From positions 1 through 49,123 of the forward strand of contig JAITSV010000073.1 of assembly GCA_031287575.1 (NCBI GenBank): a stretch of DNA of 49,123 bases, written 5' to 3'. Shown here piece after piece: positions 1 to 8,563 of the stretch. This DNA comes from Desulfovibrio sp. (GTDB lineage Bacteria; Desulfobacterota; Desulfovibrionia; Desulfovibrionales; Desulfovibrionaceae). A model generated the notes under the pieces. The model searched no databases, was not told the DNA's origin, and worked only from the letters and a program-made list of their open reading frames with translations. The first letter of the stretch is position 1, and each line of letters starts with the position of its first letter. A program made the translations under genes and the position numbers.

Positions 1-243
1 TGGCTGATCAACATCTGGCTGATCAACTACTGGTTCATGGACAACTGGCCCGGCTGGACCATGCGCATGAAGACCGCCGACGAACTGGCGGCGGAAGCCG
101 CCGCGCGCGAGGCGGAGCACACCTGGAGCCCCAGGATGCTGCCCGGCCTGGCCGTGGGCACCGCCGTGGGCGTGGCCCTGTACTTCGTCATCGTGCGCGC
201 GCTGCCCGTGGTTTCCCAATCCGTCACCCTCATTCCCAAGTAG
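1..243 (+). CDS. Membrane protein, C-terminal part only
   Basis: The reading frame is open from the first base, so the gene starts outside the window; 80 residues remain. They show a Trp/Ile/Asn-rich hydrophobic stretch containing a short repeat (WLINIWLINYW), an Ala/Glu-rich charged segment around residues 25-42, and one clear membrane segment near the end (about residues 48-68). The stop is 15 bases before the next gene, whose Shine-Dalgarno sits in that gap, so the two are probably co-transcribed. The C-terminal membrane segment suggests an inner-membrane protein that could partner the exported protein encoded next. I do not recognise the family from this tail. Confidence 0.6.
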   Translation, partial: WLINIWLINYWFMDNWPGWTMRMKTADELAAEAAAREAEHTWSPRMLPGLAVGTAVGVALYFVIVRALPVVSQSVTLIPK

Positions 244-258
244 CCCAAGGAGGCCGCC

Positions 259-1431
259 ATGTCGGACAACAAGACGTCACTCAGCAGGCGAGACTTCATA
301 AAGGGCGCGGCACTGGGCGTGGGGCTGGGAACGCTGGGCGCCATGGGCGCGTATTCGTACTCGTCGCGCCGGTTCGAAGACCTGCCCAAGGTGCAGCGCA
401 AGATGCAGTCCTTCGGCACCTGCCGCAGCGTGAAGGCCAAGGTGGTTTCGGAAACCAGCTGGTTCGACAACGGCAAGCTGATGGCCGACATCAAGAGCGC
501 CGGGGGCCTGCTGGTGGACCAGTACACCTACAACTGGCCGCCCTTCGGCGACGGCACGGGCCTTGGCAAGGGGTCGTACCAGAAGGGCATCGCCCAGATC
601 CGCGACCTGCTGCCCAACCGGCTGGACGAGGCATGGGAAATCACCAGGGCCAAGAGCGTCAACCCCACCAACGCCGGGGGCTTCGCCGCCCTGGTGGAGG
701 TGGAGGACATGGACGGCAAGGTGCGCAAGTACCTGCTGGACTCCGGGTGGTCGTACGCCTGGATGGACGAATGCTTCAGGCGCGAGGGCATCGACAAGAT
801 GCTGGCCAACGGCGAGATCGAGGCGCTGATCCTTTCGCACGAGCACTTCGACCACTTCTGGGGCCTGCCGGTAACCCTCAAGTACGCGCCGGGCATCAAG
901 ATATACATCCCCGATTCATTCTACGCGGAAGGGTTGCAGTACATCAAGGACGCCGGACACAAGGGCGAACTGGTCAAGGTGAAGAAGGGGCTGCACCCCA
1001 TCGAGCCGGGCATGGCCAGCTACATGTTCGACGTGCCCATCATCTGCCGGGTGTTCGGCGAACAGTCGCTGTACTTCAACGTGGCGGACCTGGGGCTGGT
1101 CAGCATCACCGGGTGCTGCCACCAGGGCATCATCCTGTTCGCGGACACCGCCTACCGCGAACTGGCCTACGAGCACGACCGGTTCCACGGCCTGTACGGC
1201 GGGCTGCACATCTCGCCCTTCGAGGACTGGGACCCCAAGTACGACGACCTGGTCATCGGGCTGCGCAAGTGGAACCTGGAAAAGGTGGGTTGCAACCATT
1301 GCACCGGGATAGTCACCGCCAGGAAGTTCATCGACGCGGGCTACCCGGTGGTGGAGGGCACCGCCCGGTTCCGCACCAAGGACAAGGCCTATCTGGGCAA
1401 TGGGGATACCATCCGGTTCGCCAAGGTGTAG
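259..1431 (+). CDS. Tat-exported metallo-beta-lactamase-fold hydrolase
   Basis: 390 residues. The N-terminus carries a twin-arginine signal (SRRDFIK at about residues 9-15, then an Ala/Gly/Leu-rich stretch), so the protein is probably exported folded, with metal already bound. The metal motif SHEHFDHFWG (His194, His196, Asp198, His199) is the HxHxDH signature of the metallo-beta-lactamase fold. Downstream are a GCCHQG segment and a C-terminal HCTG segment, an arrangement I associate with the MJ0301/dihydropterin-synthase-like branch. The start has a strong AAGGAGG Shine-Dalgarno. The substrate cannot be read from sequence. The last base of its TAG stop is also the first base of a repeat element. 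Confidence 0.8.
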   Translation: MSDNKTSLSRRDFIKGAALGVGLGTLGAMGAYSYSSRRFEDLPKVQRKMQSFGTCRSVKAKVVSETSWFDNGKLMADIKSAGGLLVDQYTYNWPPFGDGTGLGKGSYQKGIAQIRDLLPNRLDEAWEITRAKSVNPTNAGGFAALVEVEDMDGKVRKYLLDSGWSYAWMDECFRREGIDKMLANGEIEALILSHEHFDHFWGLPVTLKYAPGIKIYIPDSFYAEGLQYIKDAGHKGELVKVKKGLHPIEPGMASYMFDVPIICRVFGEQSLYFNVADLGLVSITGCCHQGIILFADTAYRELAYEHDRFHGLYGGLHISPFEDWDPKYDDLVIGLRKWNLEKVGCNHCTGIVTARKFIDAGYPVVEGTARFRTKDKAYLGNGDTIRFAKV

Positions 1432-1734
1432 GGGCTGTTTCTAAATTGTCCTTTCGCCCGTTGGCTACGTCAAACTTCACCTGCCATGGCTTTGCTGTCC
1501 TTATCCGCGCGTTGCGGTCCCTATCCGTAAGGTTCGCTTCGCTCACCCAACGGCTAGGGCAAGATTCGCGCTACGCGCTCACCTGACGGCTAAGGCTCGG
1601 TCAAATACGATAAGAGCGCGCTGCGGTCCTCTACCGTAAGGCTCGCAGACTCGCCTAACGGTAGAGGCATATTCCCTCATGGCAGGCTCGTTTTCCTTGC
1701 CAACGAACGAAAATCCTAATTTTGAAACAGCCCC
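1431..1734 (+). repeat. Stop-codon-anchored repeat element, copy 1
   Basis: A 304-base element with imperfect terminal inverted repeats: GGGGCTGTTTCTAAATT at the left (A end) and, read from the other strand, GGGGCTGTTTCAAAATT at the right (B end). Inside are several palindromic hairpin modules; the clearest is CCTCTACCGTAAGG, a 12-base loop, and CCTAACGGTAGAGG. The A end starts at the G of the TAG stop of the preceding gene. A TA dinucleotide precedes the A end but not the B end. The remaining bases to 1898 hold only the Shine-Dalgarno of the next gene. No coding capacity is credible inside. Relatives lie at 6116, 7346, 30766 and 37593. Confidence 0.85.
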
Positions 1735-1898
1735 GGCCGGCGATCAATGAACGGATGACCAGATGAGCAGATTGAACGGACGCCCCTGCCCGCGCGCATC
1801 GGCGGGCAGGGGCACGCCGGGCCGGCATCACCGGGCAGGCGGCACCCGACAGGACGTTCCGGACAGGCCGGGCGGCACACCGCCGACAAGGAGGCCCG

Positions 1899-4025
1899 AT
1901 GGACCTGCGTACGATCACTCCCGTTCCCGTGGACCAGGGGCATGGCTGCTGGACGTCCGGCATGCTGCGCGCCCTGCTGCTGCGCACCCAGTTCCACCGG
2001 CCCGAGGCCCGTGCCCTGGGGTGGCGGGGCATTCGCCCCACCATCGCCCACGGTGAAGGATGGACCTGCAAGCTGCACGGCAGCCCCGGCGTGTTCGGCA
2101 TGCTGTTCGAGGCCGAACGCATGCACGGCACCGTGCTGGCGGGCACCTTTTCGCTGCACTATTTCCCCCACCCGGACGAACCGCGCGCAGAGCGCTTTCC
2201 CCTGGCCGCCGGAGTGGCCACCCTGCTGGCGGATTACTGGGACAACGTCCGCGAATTTCCGTCCGGGCACGCCATGCGCACCCTGTTCCGGGTGGGCACG
2301 CTGCGGGTGGTGGCGGGCAGACAGGGCGAATCGTTGCGGCTGGAACTGTCCAGCCTGTCGCGCACCCGCGTCATCGCCGCCGACGGCATTCGCCAGTCCG
2401 AAGGCACGCCGCAGGACGTCATGGTTGAATCCGAAGGCACGCCGCAGGACGTCATGGTTCAGTCCGAAGGCACGCCGCAGGGCACAGCCAGTTCCGCCGC
2501 GACGGCCGACCCTTTCGTGGTGCACCCCGGAGAAGCGGAAAGCGACATCCCGTCCTGCGCCATGGCCTTGCGCCTGTTCCGCTGTCTGGCGGCCAGCGCC
2601 AGCTTCGTCCTGGGCGAGGCCCCCACGGCCTGCCGCCACACCGTGCGGCCCGGCTGGCAGGGGTGGTTCACCCGTGCGGGTACCTACCGCAACGTACCCG
2701 CGCACGGCGTGCGGCGCATCTCCGTGGCCCTGGCCTACGGCACGCCGCCTCCAGCGGGACGGTGCATTCCCTGGCGCCGGGCGGACGCGGGTCCGCTGCA
2801 TGCCCAGCCGTGGATGACCGCACACCGCCCCGGCGAGATGGGCCGCGCGCAAGCCGCCGCCAGCGCATGCGGCGACGGGCCGCGCCCCCCGCTGCTGGTG
2901 CTGACCGGGTTTCTGGGCTCCGGCAAGACCACCCTGCTGCGCCACTTCATCGAATACAACCTGCAGCGCGACCGCTTCGTGGCGGTCATCCAGAACGAGA
3001 TCGGCGCCGTGGGGCTGGACGGAAAACTGCTGGAGGACGGCTGCCGGGTGGTGGAGGCCGACGAGGGCTGCGTGTGCTGTTCCCTGTCCGGGCGGCTGCG
3101 CCACGGCCTGGCCCAGGTGCTGGACCGCTTCACCCCGGACGTGGTGGTGCTGGAAACCAGCGGGCTGGCCAATCCGCTGAATCTGCTCGACGAACTGCAC
3201 GAAGTATCCAACCTGGTGGACCGGGGCCCGGTGATCACCGTGGTGGACTCCGTATCCTTCGCCAGTGCCCTGCGCGAAAGCAGGGTGGCCAGGGACCAGG
3301 TGGCCGCGGCGGACATTCTGGTGATCAACAAGATCGACATCGCCGAACCGGAGCACATCGAGGCCGCCCGCGCCATGGCGGCCCACATCAACCCCGGGGC
3401 CATGCTGCACGAGGCCGCGGGGGGCGCCATTCCCTTCGGCCTGCTGGCGGATGCGGACACCACCCGGCGGGGACCGGGGTTGCGTGGTCTGCCCCGGTTC
3501 AGTGACACCGCGCTTCACGGCGGCGCGGCGACCCACGCCGACGACGGCTATGCGGCGGAAACCGTGCGGGTGCACGCGCCCATGGCCATGCCCCAGTTGG
3601 AAGGCCTGCTGGAATGGGAATCGCGGCGCTATTTCCGCATCAAGGGCGTGGTGGACGTGGCCGGGTACGACACACCCATGCTGGTCCAGTCCGTGGGTGG
3701 CCGCATGCAGATAACGCCGCTGCCCGGCCACGCGGACGCGGAACGCTTTCTGACCTTCATCGGCAAGGGAGGGCGGGGAGACACGGGCTGGGGCGGGGGC
3801 GGGGACGGGAGCCCAGACGGCTGCCCGGACGGCTGCGGTTCGGGCACGCCCGGAAGCTCGCCAGGGGGGCTGTCAGGAGGGCTGTCCGGGGGTCGGTCCG
3901 GGGGGCGGTCCGGGGGTCGGTCCGGGGGCACATCAGGCTGCCTGTCAGGGGACACACTGAGGGACACGCTGAGGGACACTCCGGGAAGCACAGGCGGATC
4001 GGCGGGAAATGCCCGGCCAGCATGA
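1899..4025 (+). CDS. CobW/G3E-family GTPase with large N-terminal extension
   Basis: 708 residues, about twice a normal CobW/YeiR protein. The GTPase part begins near residue 330: Walker A GFLGSGKTT (about 337-345), the family metal motif GCVCC (about 388-392), ETSGLANP and the guanine motif NKID (about 476). A CobW C-terminal domain follows near 560-640. G3E GTPases insert or deliver metal (zinc, cobalt, nickel) to client enzymes. Residues 1-330 match nothing I recognise and contain a tandem repeat. The last 75 residues are Gly/Ser-rich repeats likely to be disordered. A strong AAGGAGG stands before the ATG. The metallo-hydrolase gene upstream is a possible client; that link is only positional. 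Confidence 0.85.
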   Translation: MDLRTITPVPVDQGHGCWTSGMLRALLLRTQFHRPEARALGWRGIRPTIAHGEGWTCKLHGSPGVFGMLFEAERMHGTVLAGTFSLHYFPHPDEPRAERFPLAAGVATLLADYWDNVREFPSGHAMRTLFRVGTLRVVAGRQGESLRLELSSLSRTRVIAADGIRQSEGTPQDVMVESEGTPQDVMVQSEGTPQGTASSAATADPFVVHPGEAESDIPSCAMALRLFRCLAASASFVLGEAPTACRHTVRPGWQGWFTRAGTYRNVPAHGVRRISVALAYGTPPPAGRCIPWRRADAGPLHAQPWMTAHRPGEMGRAQAAASACGDGPRPPLLVLTGFLGSGKTTLLRHFIEYNLQRDRFVAVIQNEIGAVGLDGKLLEDGCRVVEADEGCVCCSLSGRLRHGLAQVLDRFTPDVVVLETSGLANPLNLLDELHEVSNLVDRGPVITVVDSVSFASALRESRVARDQVAAADILVINKIDIAEPEHIEAARAMAAHINPGAMLHEAAGGAIPFGLLADADTTRRGPGLRGLPRFSDTALHGGAATHADDGYAAETVRVHAPMAMPQLEGLLEWESRRYFRIKGVVDVAGYDTPMLVQSVGGRMQITPLPGHADAERFLTFIGKGGRGDTGWGGGGDGSPDGCPDGCGSGTPGSSPGGLSGGLSGGRSGGRSGGRSGGTSGCLSGDTLRDTLRDTPGSTGGSAGNARPA
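2394..2480 (+). repeat. In-frame tandem repeat within the CobW-like gene
   Basis: Two full 33-base units and one partial unit, nearly identical, encoding SEGTPQDVMV repeated. It lies in the N-terminal extension between two better-structured parts. Because 33 is a multiple of three, copy-number change would keep the frame. Confidence 0.85.
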
Positions 4026-4122
4026 CAGGCCTGCCGGACATGATGCGCATGGCGGGCGCGCGGCGGGGAATGGACCGAACCCGAGGCGGGAACGCGGCGG
4101 GGCCGCCGACAGGCCGCCTCCG

Positions 4123-4875
4123 TCAGAACCCCATGCCCTGCCGGACGAGGTTGGCGCCCATGGCCAGCAGCATCACGAACAGCGCGCCATGCAGGTTGCC
4201 GTCTGGCAGGCGCCGGGACAGCGCGATACCCGCCCATCCCCCCAGCATCACCGACGGCAGCGATGCGGCGAACTGCAGCACCGTCTCCGCCGACTGCACG
4301 CCCGCCAGGGTCTGCGCCGCCACTATGATGGTGCCGCTGACGATGAAGAACACGCCCAACGCGGCCTTGGTCTGCTGCGGGGTGCCCCCCCTGAACGACA
4401 GGTAGATGGCCAGCGACGGCCCGTTGATGCCATAGGCCGTGCCCAGGCTGGTGGAAAAGAACCCGGCCACGGCTCCCCAGGCGCCGTGCAGCGCCCTGCG
4501 GCGGGGCTTTGCGCACAGCAGCCCCCACAGGGCGTACGCCACGAGCAGCCCGCCAAGGCCAAGGCGCAGCCCGGCATCGGGGATGTGGCGCAGCAGCAGT
4601 ACCCCCGCCAGGGCCCCCGGCAGGCCGCCCAGGATCAGGGGCCACACGCCGATGCCGCCCTCGAGGTGTTGGCGGTAGTTCCAGGCCATCTGCATGTTCA
4701 GCGCCAGCACGATGAGGCCGGAAGCGGGCACGGCCACGGCCATGTCGTTGCCCAGCGCCACCACGGGCAGGGCCACCAGCGCAGCACCGAACCCGACGAT
4801 GTTGTTCATGAAGCCGCCAAGCCACCAGCCCAGCATGGCGATGAGCAGACCTTCGGTCATGGGGATCCGGGGCAT
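4123..4875 (-). CDS. TauE/SafE-family membrane permease
   Basis: About 250 residues with 7-8 hydrophobic segments and the glycine-rich repeated pattern of TauE/SafE (DUF81) proteins, for example GGFMNNIVGFGAALVALP near the N-terminus and GFFSTSLGTAYGINGP in the second half. Relatives export sulfite, sulfoacetate or related sulfur anions. Two starts are possible (4875, MPRIPM; 4860, MTEGLL); neither has a good Shine-Dalgarno. The open frame extends to 5055, but the extra residues are low-complexity and unlikely to be translated. It lies 236 bases after the last ATPase gene of the transporter operon on the same strand. A sulfite or sulfonate outlet fits the sulfonate-lyase locus, but this is inference. 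Confidence 0.75.
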   Translation of the reverse strand: MPRIPMTEGLLIAMLGWWLGGFMNNIVGFGAALVALPVVALGNDMAVAVPASGLIVLALNMQMAWNYRQHLEGGIGVWPLILGGLPGALAGVLLLRHIPDAGLRLGLGGLLVAYALWGLLCAKPRRRALHGAWGAVAGFFSTSLGTAYGINGPSLAIYLSFRGGTPQQTKAALGVFFIVSGTIIVAAQTLAGVQSAETVLQFAASLPSVMLGGWAGIALSRRLPDGNLHGALFVMLLAMGANLVRQGMGF

Positions 4876-5111
4876 GTCTGGCGCAGGAGCACCGTGCGCC
4901 GGTTGAGGTGCGGGACTGGCCGGGCTACCGCCGGACCGGGTCCCCGTCCAGGCCCGTTCCGAACGGAAGGGGACATCGAAACCGGGGGACCGGCAGCCTC
5001 GGATACCGCCCGGCTGCCGCCCGGCCAGTGTAGCCCGGACGCGGCCCGGCGGCAACGCTCCCCGCCGGGATCCACTCCCGGTGGTCCGCGCCCGGCCGTC
5101 CCGGGTCCGGT

Positions 5112-6101
5112 CTACCGTCCGGATACCGCCCCTTCCGCCTTTCGTTCCCCGGTACCGTCCATGGCGTCCGGCGCGACCGAGGCGTCCGGCGGGACCATGT
5201 CGTCCAGCCCGAGGCAGGCGGGCTGGGCCTGATCCTGCCCCAACTGGGCGCAGGCCTCGATGAAGTCGGCGGCGTTCAGGCCGCCCGAGGCGAACGACTT
5301 CATGGCCTCCTCGTGCAGCAGTTCCAGCGCCTCGAACTTGCAGCGCTGGTACTCGGCGGAGGTCATCATGTCGAACGTGCGCGGCCGGGGCAGGCTTACC
5401 TGGATCACCTTCTTCACGCAGGCGGGCCGGTTGGTGAGAATGAGCAGGTTGTCGGCCAGGAAGATGGCCTCCTCCAGTTCCGACGTCACGAACAGGTTGG
5501 TGCCCCGGTGTTCTTCGAACAGGCGCACGTAGTATTCCTGCATCAGGGCGCGGGTCATGGCGTCCAGCCCCCGGAAGGGCTCGTCCATCAGCATGACCTT
5601 GGGCCGGTTGATCATGGCCCGCACCAGTTCGGCGCGGCGCTGCATGCCGCCGGAAAGCTGGGCGGGGTACTTGTCGCGAAAGTCCCGCAACCCGACCAGG
5701 TCCAGCAGCTTCATGGTTTCTTCGGCGTATTCGCGTTCCGGCAGCTTGCGCTGCACGCGCGGACCATAGCTGACGTTCTCGAAGGTGGTCATCCAGGGGA
5801 ACAGCGCGGTTTCCTGGAACACCACCAGCCGGTCCGGCCCCGGCCCGGTCACGGGCTGCCCGTCGATGCTCACCCTGCCCGAATCGGGCGTCTCGTAGCC
5901 GGCCAGCGCGTTGACCAGGGTGCTCTTGCCGCAGCCGGAAGGACCGATGAGCACCGTGAGCTTGCCCTTTTCAAGCACGAAGGAACAACCGCGCAGCACC
6001 TGCTTGCGCAACGGCCCCACGCCGAAGCCCTTGGCCACGTTCTCCACCACCATTTCACCCGCGCCCATGCCGGGCGTCAGTTGCGTCGTCGCGGTATTCA
6101 T
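5112..6101 (-). CDS. ABC transporter ATPase of the NitT/TauT family, H-loop His missing
   Basis: 329 residues. Walker A GPSGCGKST (53-61), Q-loop VVFQ, canonical signature LSGGM (149-153) and Walker B LMDEP (Asp173, Glu174) are all present. The switch (H-loop) position, normally TH followed by an acid, reads FVTSELEEA, with Ser207 encoded by TCG in place of the His. A 50-residue C-terminal tail beyond the family core is acidic and Pro-rich. It is the second ATPase of the operon; its AGGGAGA Shine-Dalgarno lies just beyond repeat copy 2, which fills the gap to the permease gene upstream. It probably pairs with the other ATPase (7712-8563) as a heterodimer. Confidence 0.9.
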   Translation of the reverse strand: MNTATTQLTPGMGAGEMVVENVAKGFGVGPLRKQVLRGCSFVLEKGKLTVLIGPSGCGKSTLVNALAGYETPDSGRVSIDGQPVTGPGPDRLVVFQETALFPWMTTFENVSYGPRVQRKLPEREYAEETMKLLDLVGLRDFRDKYPAQLSGGMQRRAELVRAMINRPKVMLMDEPFRGLDAMTRALMQEYYVRLFEEHRGTNLFVTSELEEAIFLADNLLILTNRPACVKKVIQVSLPRPRTFDMMTSAEYQRCKFEALELLHEEAMKSFASGGLNAADFIEACAQLGQDQAQPACLGLDDMVPPDASVAPDAMDGTGERKAEGAVSGR

Positions 6102-6115
6102 TCGGGCTCTCCCTA

Positions 6116-6484
6116 GGGGCTGTTTCCAAATGAGGTTTTCCGTTCGTTGGCAAGGAAAACGAGCCTGCCATGCAGGGGTATGCCTCAGCCGTTAGGCGAG
6201 CTCGCGAGCCTTGCCCTAGCCGTTAGGTAAGCGAAGCGAACCTTACGGATAGGGACCGCAAAGCGCGGATGAGGACCGCAGAGCACTCTTATGGTATTCT
6301 ACCGGAATGACAGGCGAAGTTTGACCGCTCTGCGCTCGATGCCCGTATCGTTGCTGTCCCCATCCGTACGGCTCGTTGACTCGCCTACGGCTGGGGCAAA
6401 GCTCGCAAGCTCGCTTAACGGGCACGCTCCGCGCCCTTCGGGTCGGTCTGCCAACGGGCGAAAGGACCATTGGGAGACAGCCCC
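6116..6484 (-). repeat. Stop-codon-anchored repeat element, copy 2
   Basis: A 369-base copy, oriented A to B on the minus strand. Both ends carry the family inverted repeat (GGGGCTGTTTC/GGGGCTGTCTC) and both are flanked by TA, as expected for a TA-target insertion. The A end begins at the G of the TAG stop of the second permease gene; the B end is 15 bases before the start of the second ATPase gene, so the element makes up nearly the whole intergenic space. It contains several palindromic modules. No credible ORF. Confidence 0.85.
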
Positions 6485-7293
6485 TAGAATACCCGCAGCC
6501 ACGGCGTAAGCCTGCTGCCGATGAAGCGGATCAGCGCGGATGACATGTAGCCCGCGATGCCGATGCTCATCATGCCGATGACGATCAGCGGATACTCGCC
6601 CGCCACGTAGGCGCGCCACGTCAGGAACCCCAGGCCGGAACGGCTGGCTATCATCTCTGCCGCCACCACCACCGCCCAGGTGATGCCCATGCCCACGGTC
6701 ATGCCCACCACGATGCTGGGCAGGGTGGCGGGCAGCATCACCCGCCAGAAGATGTCCGAGCGAGACGAACCCAGCGAATGGGCCGCGCGGATGTAGCGGA
6801 TGTCGATGCTGCGCGCGCCGCCCACGATGTTCAGCACCACGGTGAAGAACCCGCCCAGGAACACCACGAACATCATGGACATTTCCGACGTGGGCCAGAA
6901 GATGACCGATGCGGGCACCCAGGCCAGCGGCGGGATGGGGCGCATGATCTCGAACACCGGGTAGATGAGCTCGCGCGCGGTGCGGTTCATGCCCATCAGC
7001 AGCCCCAGCGGAATGCCCAGCACCTGGGCCAGCACGAAGCCGGACAGGATGCGCAGGCAGCTGTCGCGCCAGGACAGCCAGTATTCGGCGCTGACCAGTT
7101 GCCTGCCCAACGCCGCCAGCACCGACGAGGGCGCGGGCACGTTGCCGATGATGGGCACGTGCAGCCAGGTGCACAGTTCCCAGACGAGGGTGAACGCGAC
7201 GATGGCGGCAATGCCGCGCGCCGTGGATATGTTGGCGATCTTCCTGCGGCAGCGGGTCCAGTTGAACCCTTGCGCGAGTACGGCTGTGGTCAT
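6484..7293 (-). CDS. ABC transporter permease (NitT/TauT type), second of two
   Basis: 269 residues with about six membrane segments and the importer EAA loop (RAAHSLGSSRSDIFWRVMLP), which docks on an ATPase. It resembles the SsuC/TauC sulfonate permeases. The start at 7293 (MTTAVLAQ) is preceded by GGAGA; an upstream ATG at 7401 falls inside repeat copy 3 and gives an unlikely leader. Repeats of the same orientation flank the gene on both sides. With the other permease (8560-9435) it probably forms a heterodimeric pore. Confidence 0.9.
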   Translation of the reverse strand: MTTAVLAQGFNWTRCRRKIANISTARGIAAIVAFTLVWELCTWLHVPIIGNVPAPSSVLAALGRQLVSAEYWLSWRDSCLRILSGFVLAQVLGIPLGLLMGMNRTARELIYPVFEIMRPIPPLAWVPASVIFWPTSEMSMMFVVFLGGFFTVVLNIVGGARSIDIRYIRAAHSLGSSRSDIFWRVMLPATLPSIVVGMTVGMGITWAVVVAAEMIASRSGLGFLTWRAYVAGEYPLIVIGMMSIGIAGYMSSALIRFIGSRLTPWLRVF

Positions 7294-7345
7294 GCTGTGT
7301 CTCCGCTGGTGTCCGTGGTGTACGAGGAGGCGGTCCGGAATACCC

Positions 7346-7718
7346 GGGGCTGTCTCCAAAGCAGGATTTTCGTTCGTTGGCGAGGAAAACAAGCCTGCCA
7401 TGAGGGAGTGCCTCAGCCGTTATGCGAGTCTTCGAGCATTACGGATGAGGACCGCAACGCGTACTCTTATCGTATTCGACCGAGCCTTAGCCGTTAGGTG
7501 AGCGCGTGGCGCGAATCTTGCCCTAGCCGTTGGGTGAACGAAGCGAACCTTACGGATAGGGACCGCAACGCGCGGATAAGGACAGCAAAGCCATGGCAGG
7601 CGACGTTTGACCGCGTTGCGCACGATGGCCGTAGGGCTCGCAAGCTCGCCCAACGGTCACGCTTCGCGCCCTTCGGGTCGGACGCCAACGGGCGAAAAGA
7701 CAATTTGGAGATCAGGCC
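7346..7718 (-). repeat. Stop-codon-anchored repeat element, copy 3
   Basis: A 373-base copy, A to B on the minus strand. Where other copies have TAG it has ATG, and the ATPase gene ends two codons later at a TGA inside the element; the following AAATTGTC block is at the same distance as in the other copies. B end GGGGCTGTCTCC is at 7346. It contains the module (7417-7460) whose near-copy occurs in frame at 26740-26783. Almost all of the gap between the first ATPase and second permease genes is this element. Confidence 0.83.
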
Positions 7719-8563
7719 ATTTCCCGTTCGCCCGCCTTGAACGCCTTCAGGGCTTCCTCGTGCACCGCCTCGATGCATTCCTTCTTCAGCCTGATGTACT
7801 TCGACGACGACAGCACGCGGAAGTCGCGCGGCCTCGGAATGTCCACGTCCAGCACGGTCTTGATGCGGGCCGGGCGCGTGGTCATGATGTACACCTTGGA
7901 ACCGAGGAAGATGGCCTCTTCCAGATCGTGCGTGATGAAAAAGATGGTCTTGTTGCTGCGGTCGTACACGTCGAGCAGGAACTGGTGGACCACCGTCTTG
8001 GTCAGGGCGTCCATGGCCCGGAAGGGTTCGTCCAGCAGCAGCACGCTGGGGTCGGTCATCATGGCCCGGGCTATCTCCACCCGGCGGCGCATGCCCGACG
8101 ATATCTCGCTGGGGTAGTTGTTTTCGATGCCTTCAAGCCCCATCTGGGACAACAGTTCGCGGGCCCTGTCACGCGCCTCGCGTTCGGGCATGACGCCCTG
8201 CACCACCGGCCCGAAGGTCACGTTGTCGAGCACGTCGTACCACGGGAACAGCGCCCCGTTCTGGAAGACCACGATGCGGTCGGAGCCCGGCGGGGGCGTC
8301 TTGCCGGGGGCGCACAGCAACTTGCCGTCCAGCAGTATTTCGCCGGAGGTGATGCCGTGAAACCCGGCGATGGCGTTGAGCAAGGTGGTCTTGCCGCAGC
8401 CGGAGGGCCCCACCACCACGCAGAACTCGCCCGCCGCGATCTCCATGGAGCAGTTGTCCACCGCAAGCACCCCGGCCCCGTCCGGATCGTACACCTTGGA
8501 GACGTTGCGGATGCTGATCTGCCCGCGCGGCGCGGGCACGGGAAGCGCTTCTGCCGTATTCAT
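7712..8563 (-). CDS. ABC transporter ATPase of the NitT/TauT family, altered signature
   Basis: 283 residues. Walker A GPSGCGKTT (52-60), Q-loop VVFQ, Walker B LLDEP (Asp178, Glu179) and switch His212 (ITHD) are intact. The signature, normally LSGGQ or LSGGM, reads ISSGM (154-158): its first Gly is Ser. This complements the second ATPase, which has a good signature but lacks the switch His. The ATG overlaps the TGA of the permease gene upstream (ATGA), so the two are translationally coupled. The last two codons are inside repeat copy 3. Confidence 0.92.
   Translation of the reverse strand: MNTAEALPVPAPRGQISIRNVSKVYDPDGAGVLAVDNCSMEIAAGEFCVVVGPSGCGKTTLLNAIAGFHGITSGEILLDGKLLCAPGKTPPPGSDRIVVFQNGALFPWYDVLDNVTFGPVVQGVMPEREARDRARELLSQMGLEGIENNYPSEISSGMRRRVEIARAMMTDPSVLLLDEPFRAMDALTKTVVHQFLLDVYDRSNKTIFFITHDLEEAIFLGSKVYIMTTRPARIKTVLDVDIPRPRDFRVLSSSKYIRLKKECIEAVHEEALKAFKAGEREMA

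Noticed and set aside
2394..2480. Regular repeats that might be a CRISPR array
   Set aside because: There are no spacers; the units are directly joined and in frame within a coding sequence. No cas genes are present in the window.
6299..7174. Minus-strand frame running through permease 2 and repeat copy 2 as a longer protein
   Set aside because: It is the wrong frame of the permease gene; the true frame ends at the TAG that overlaps the repeat.
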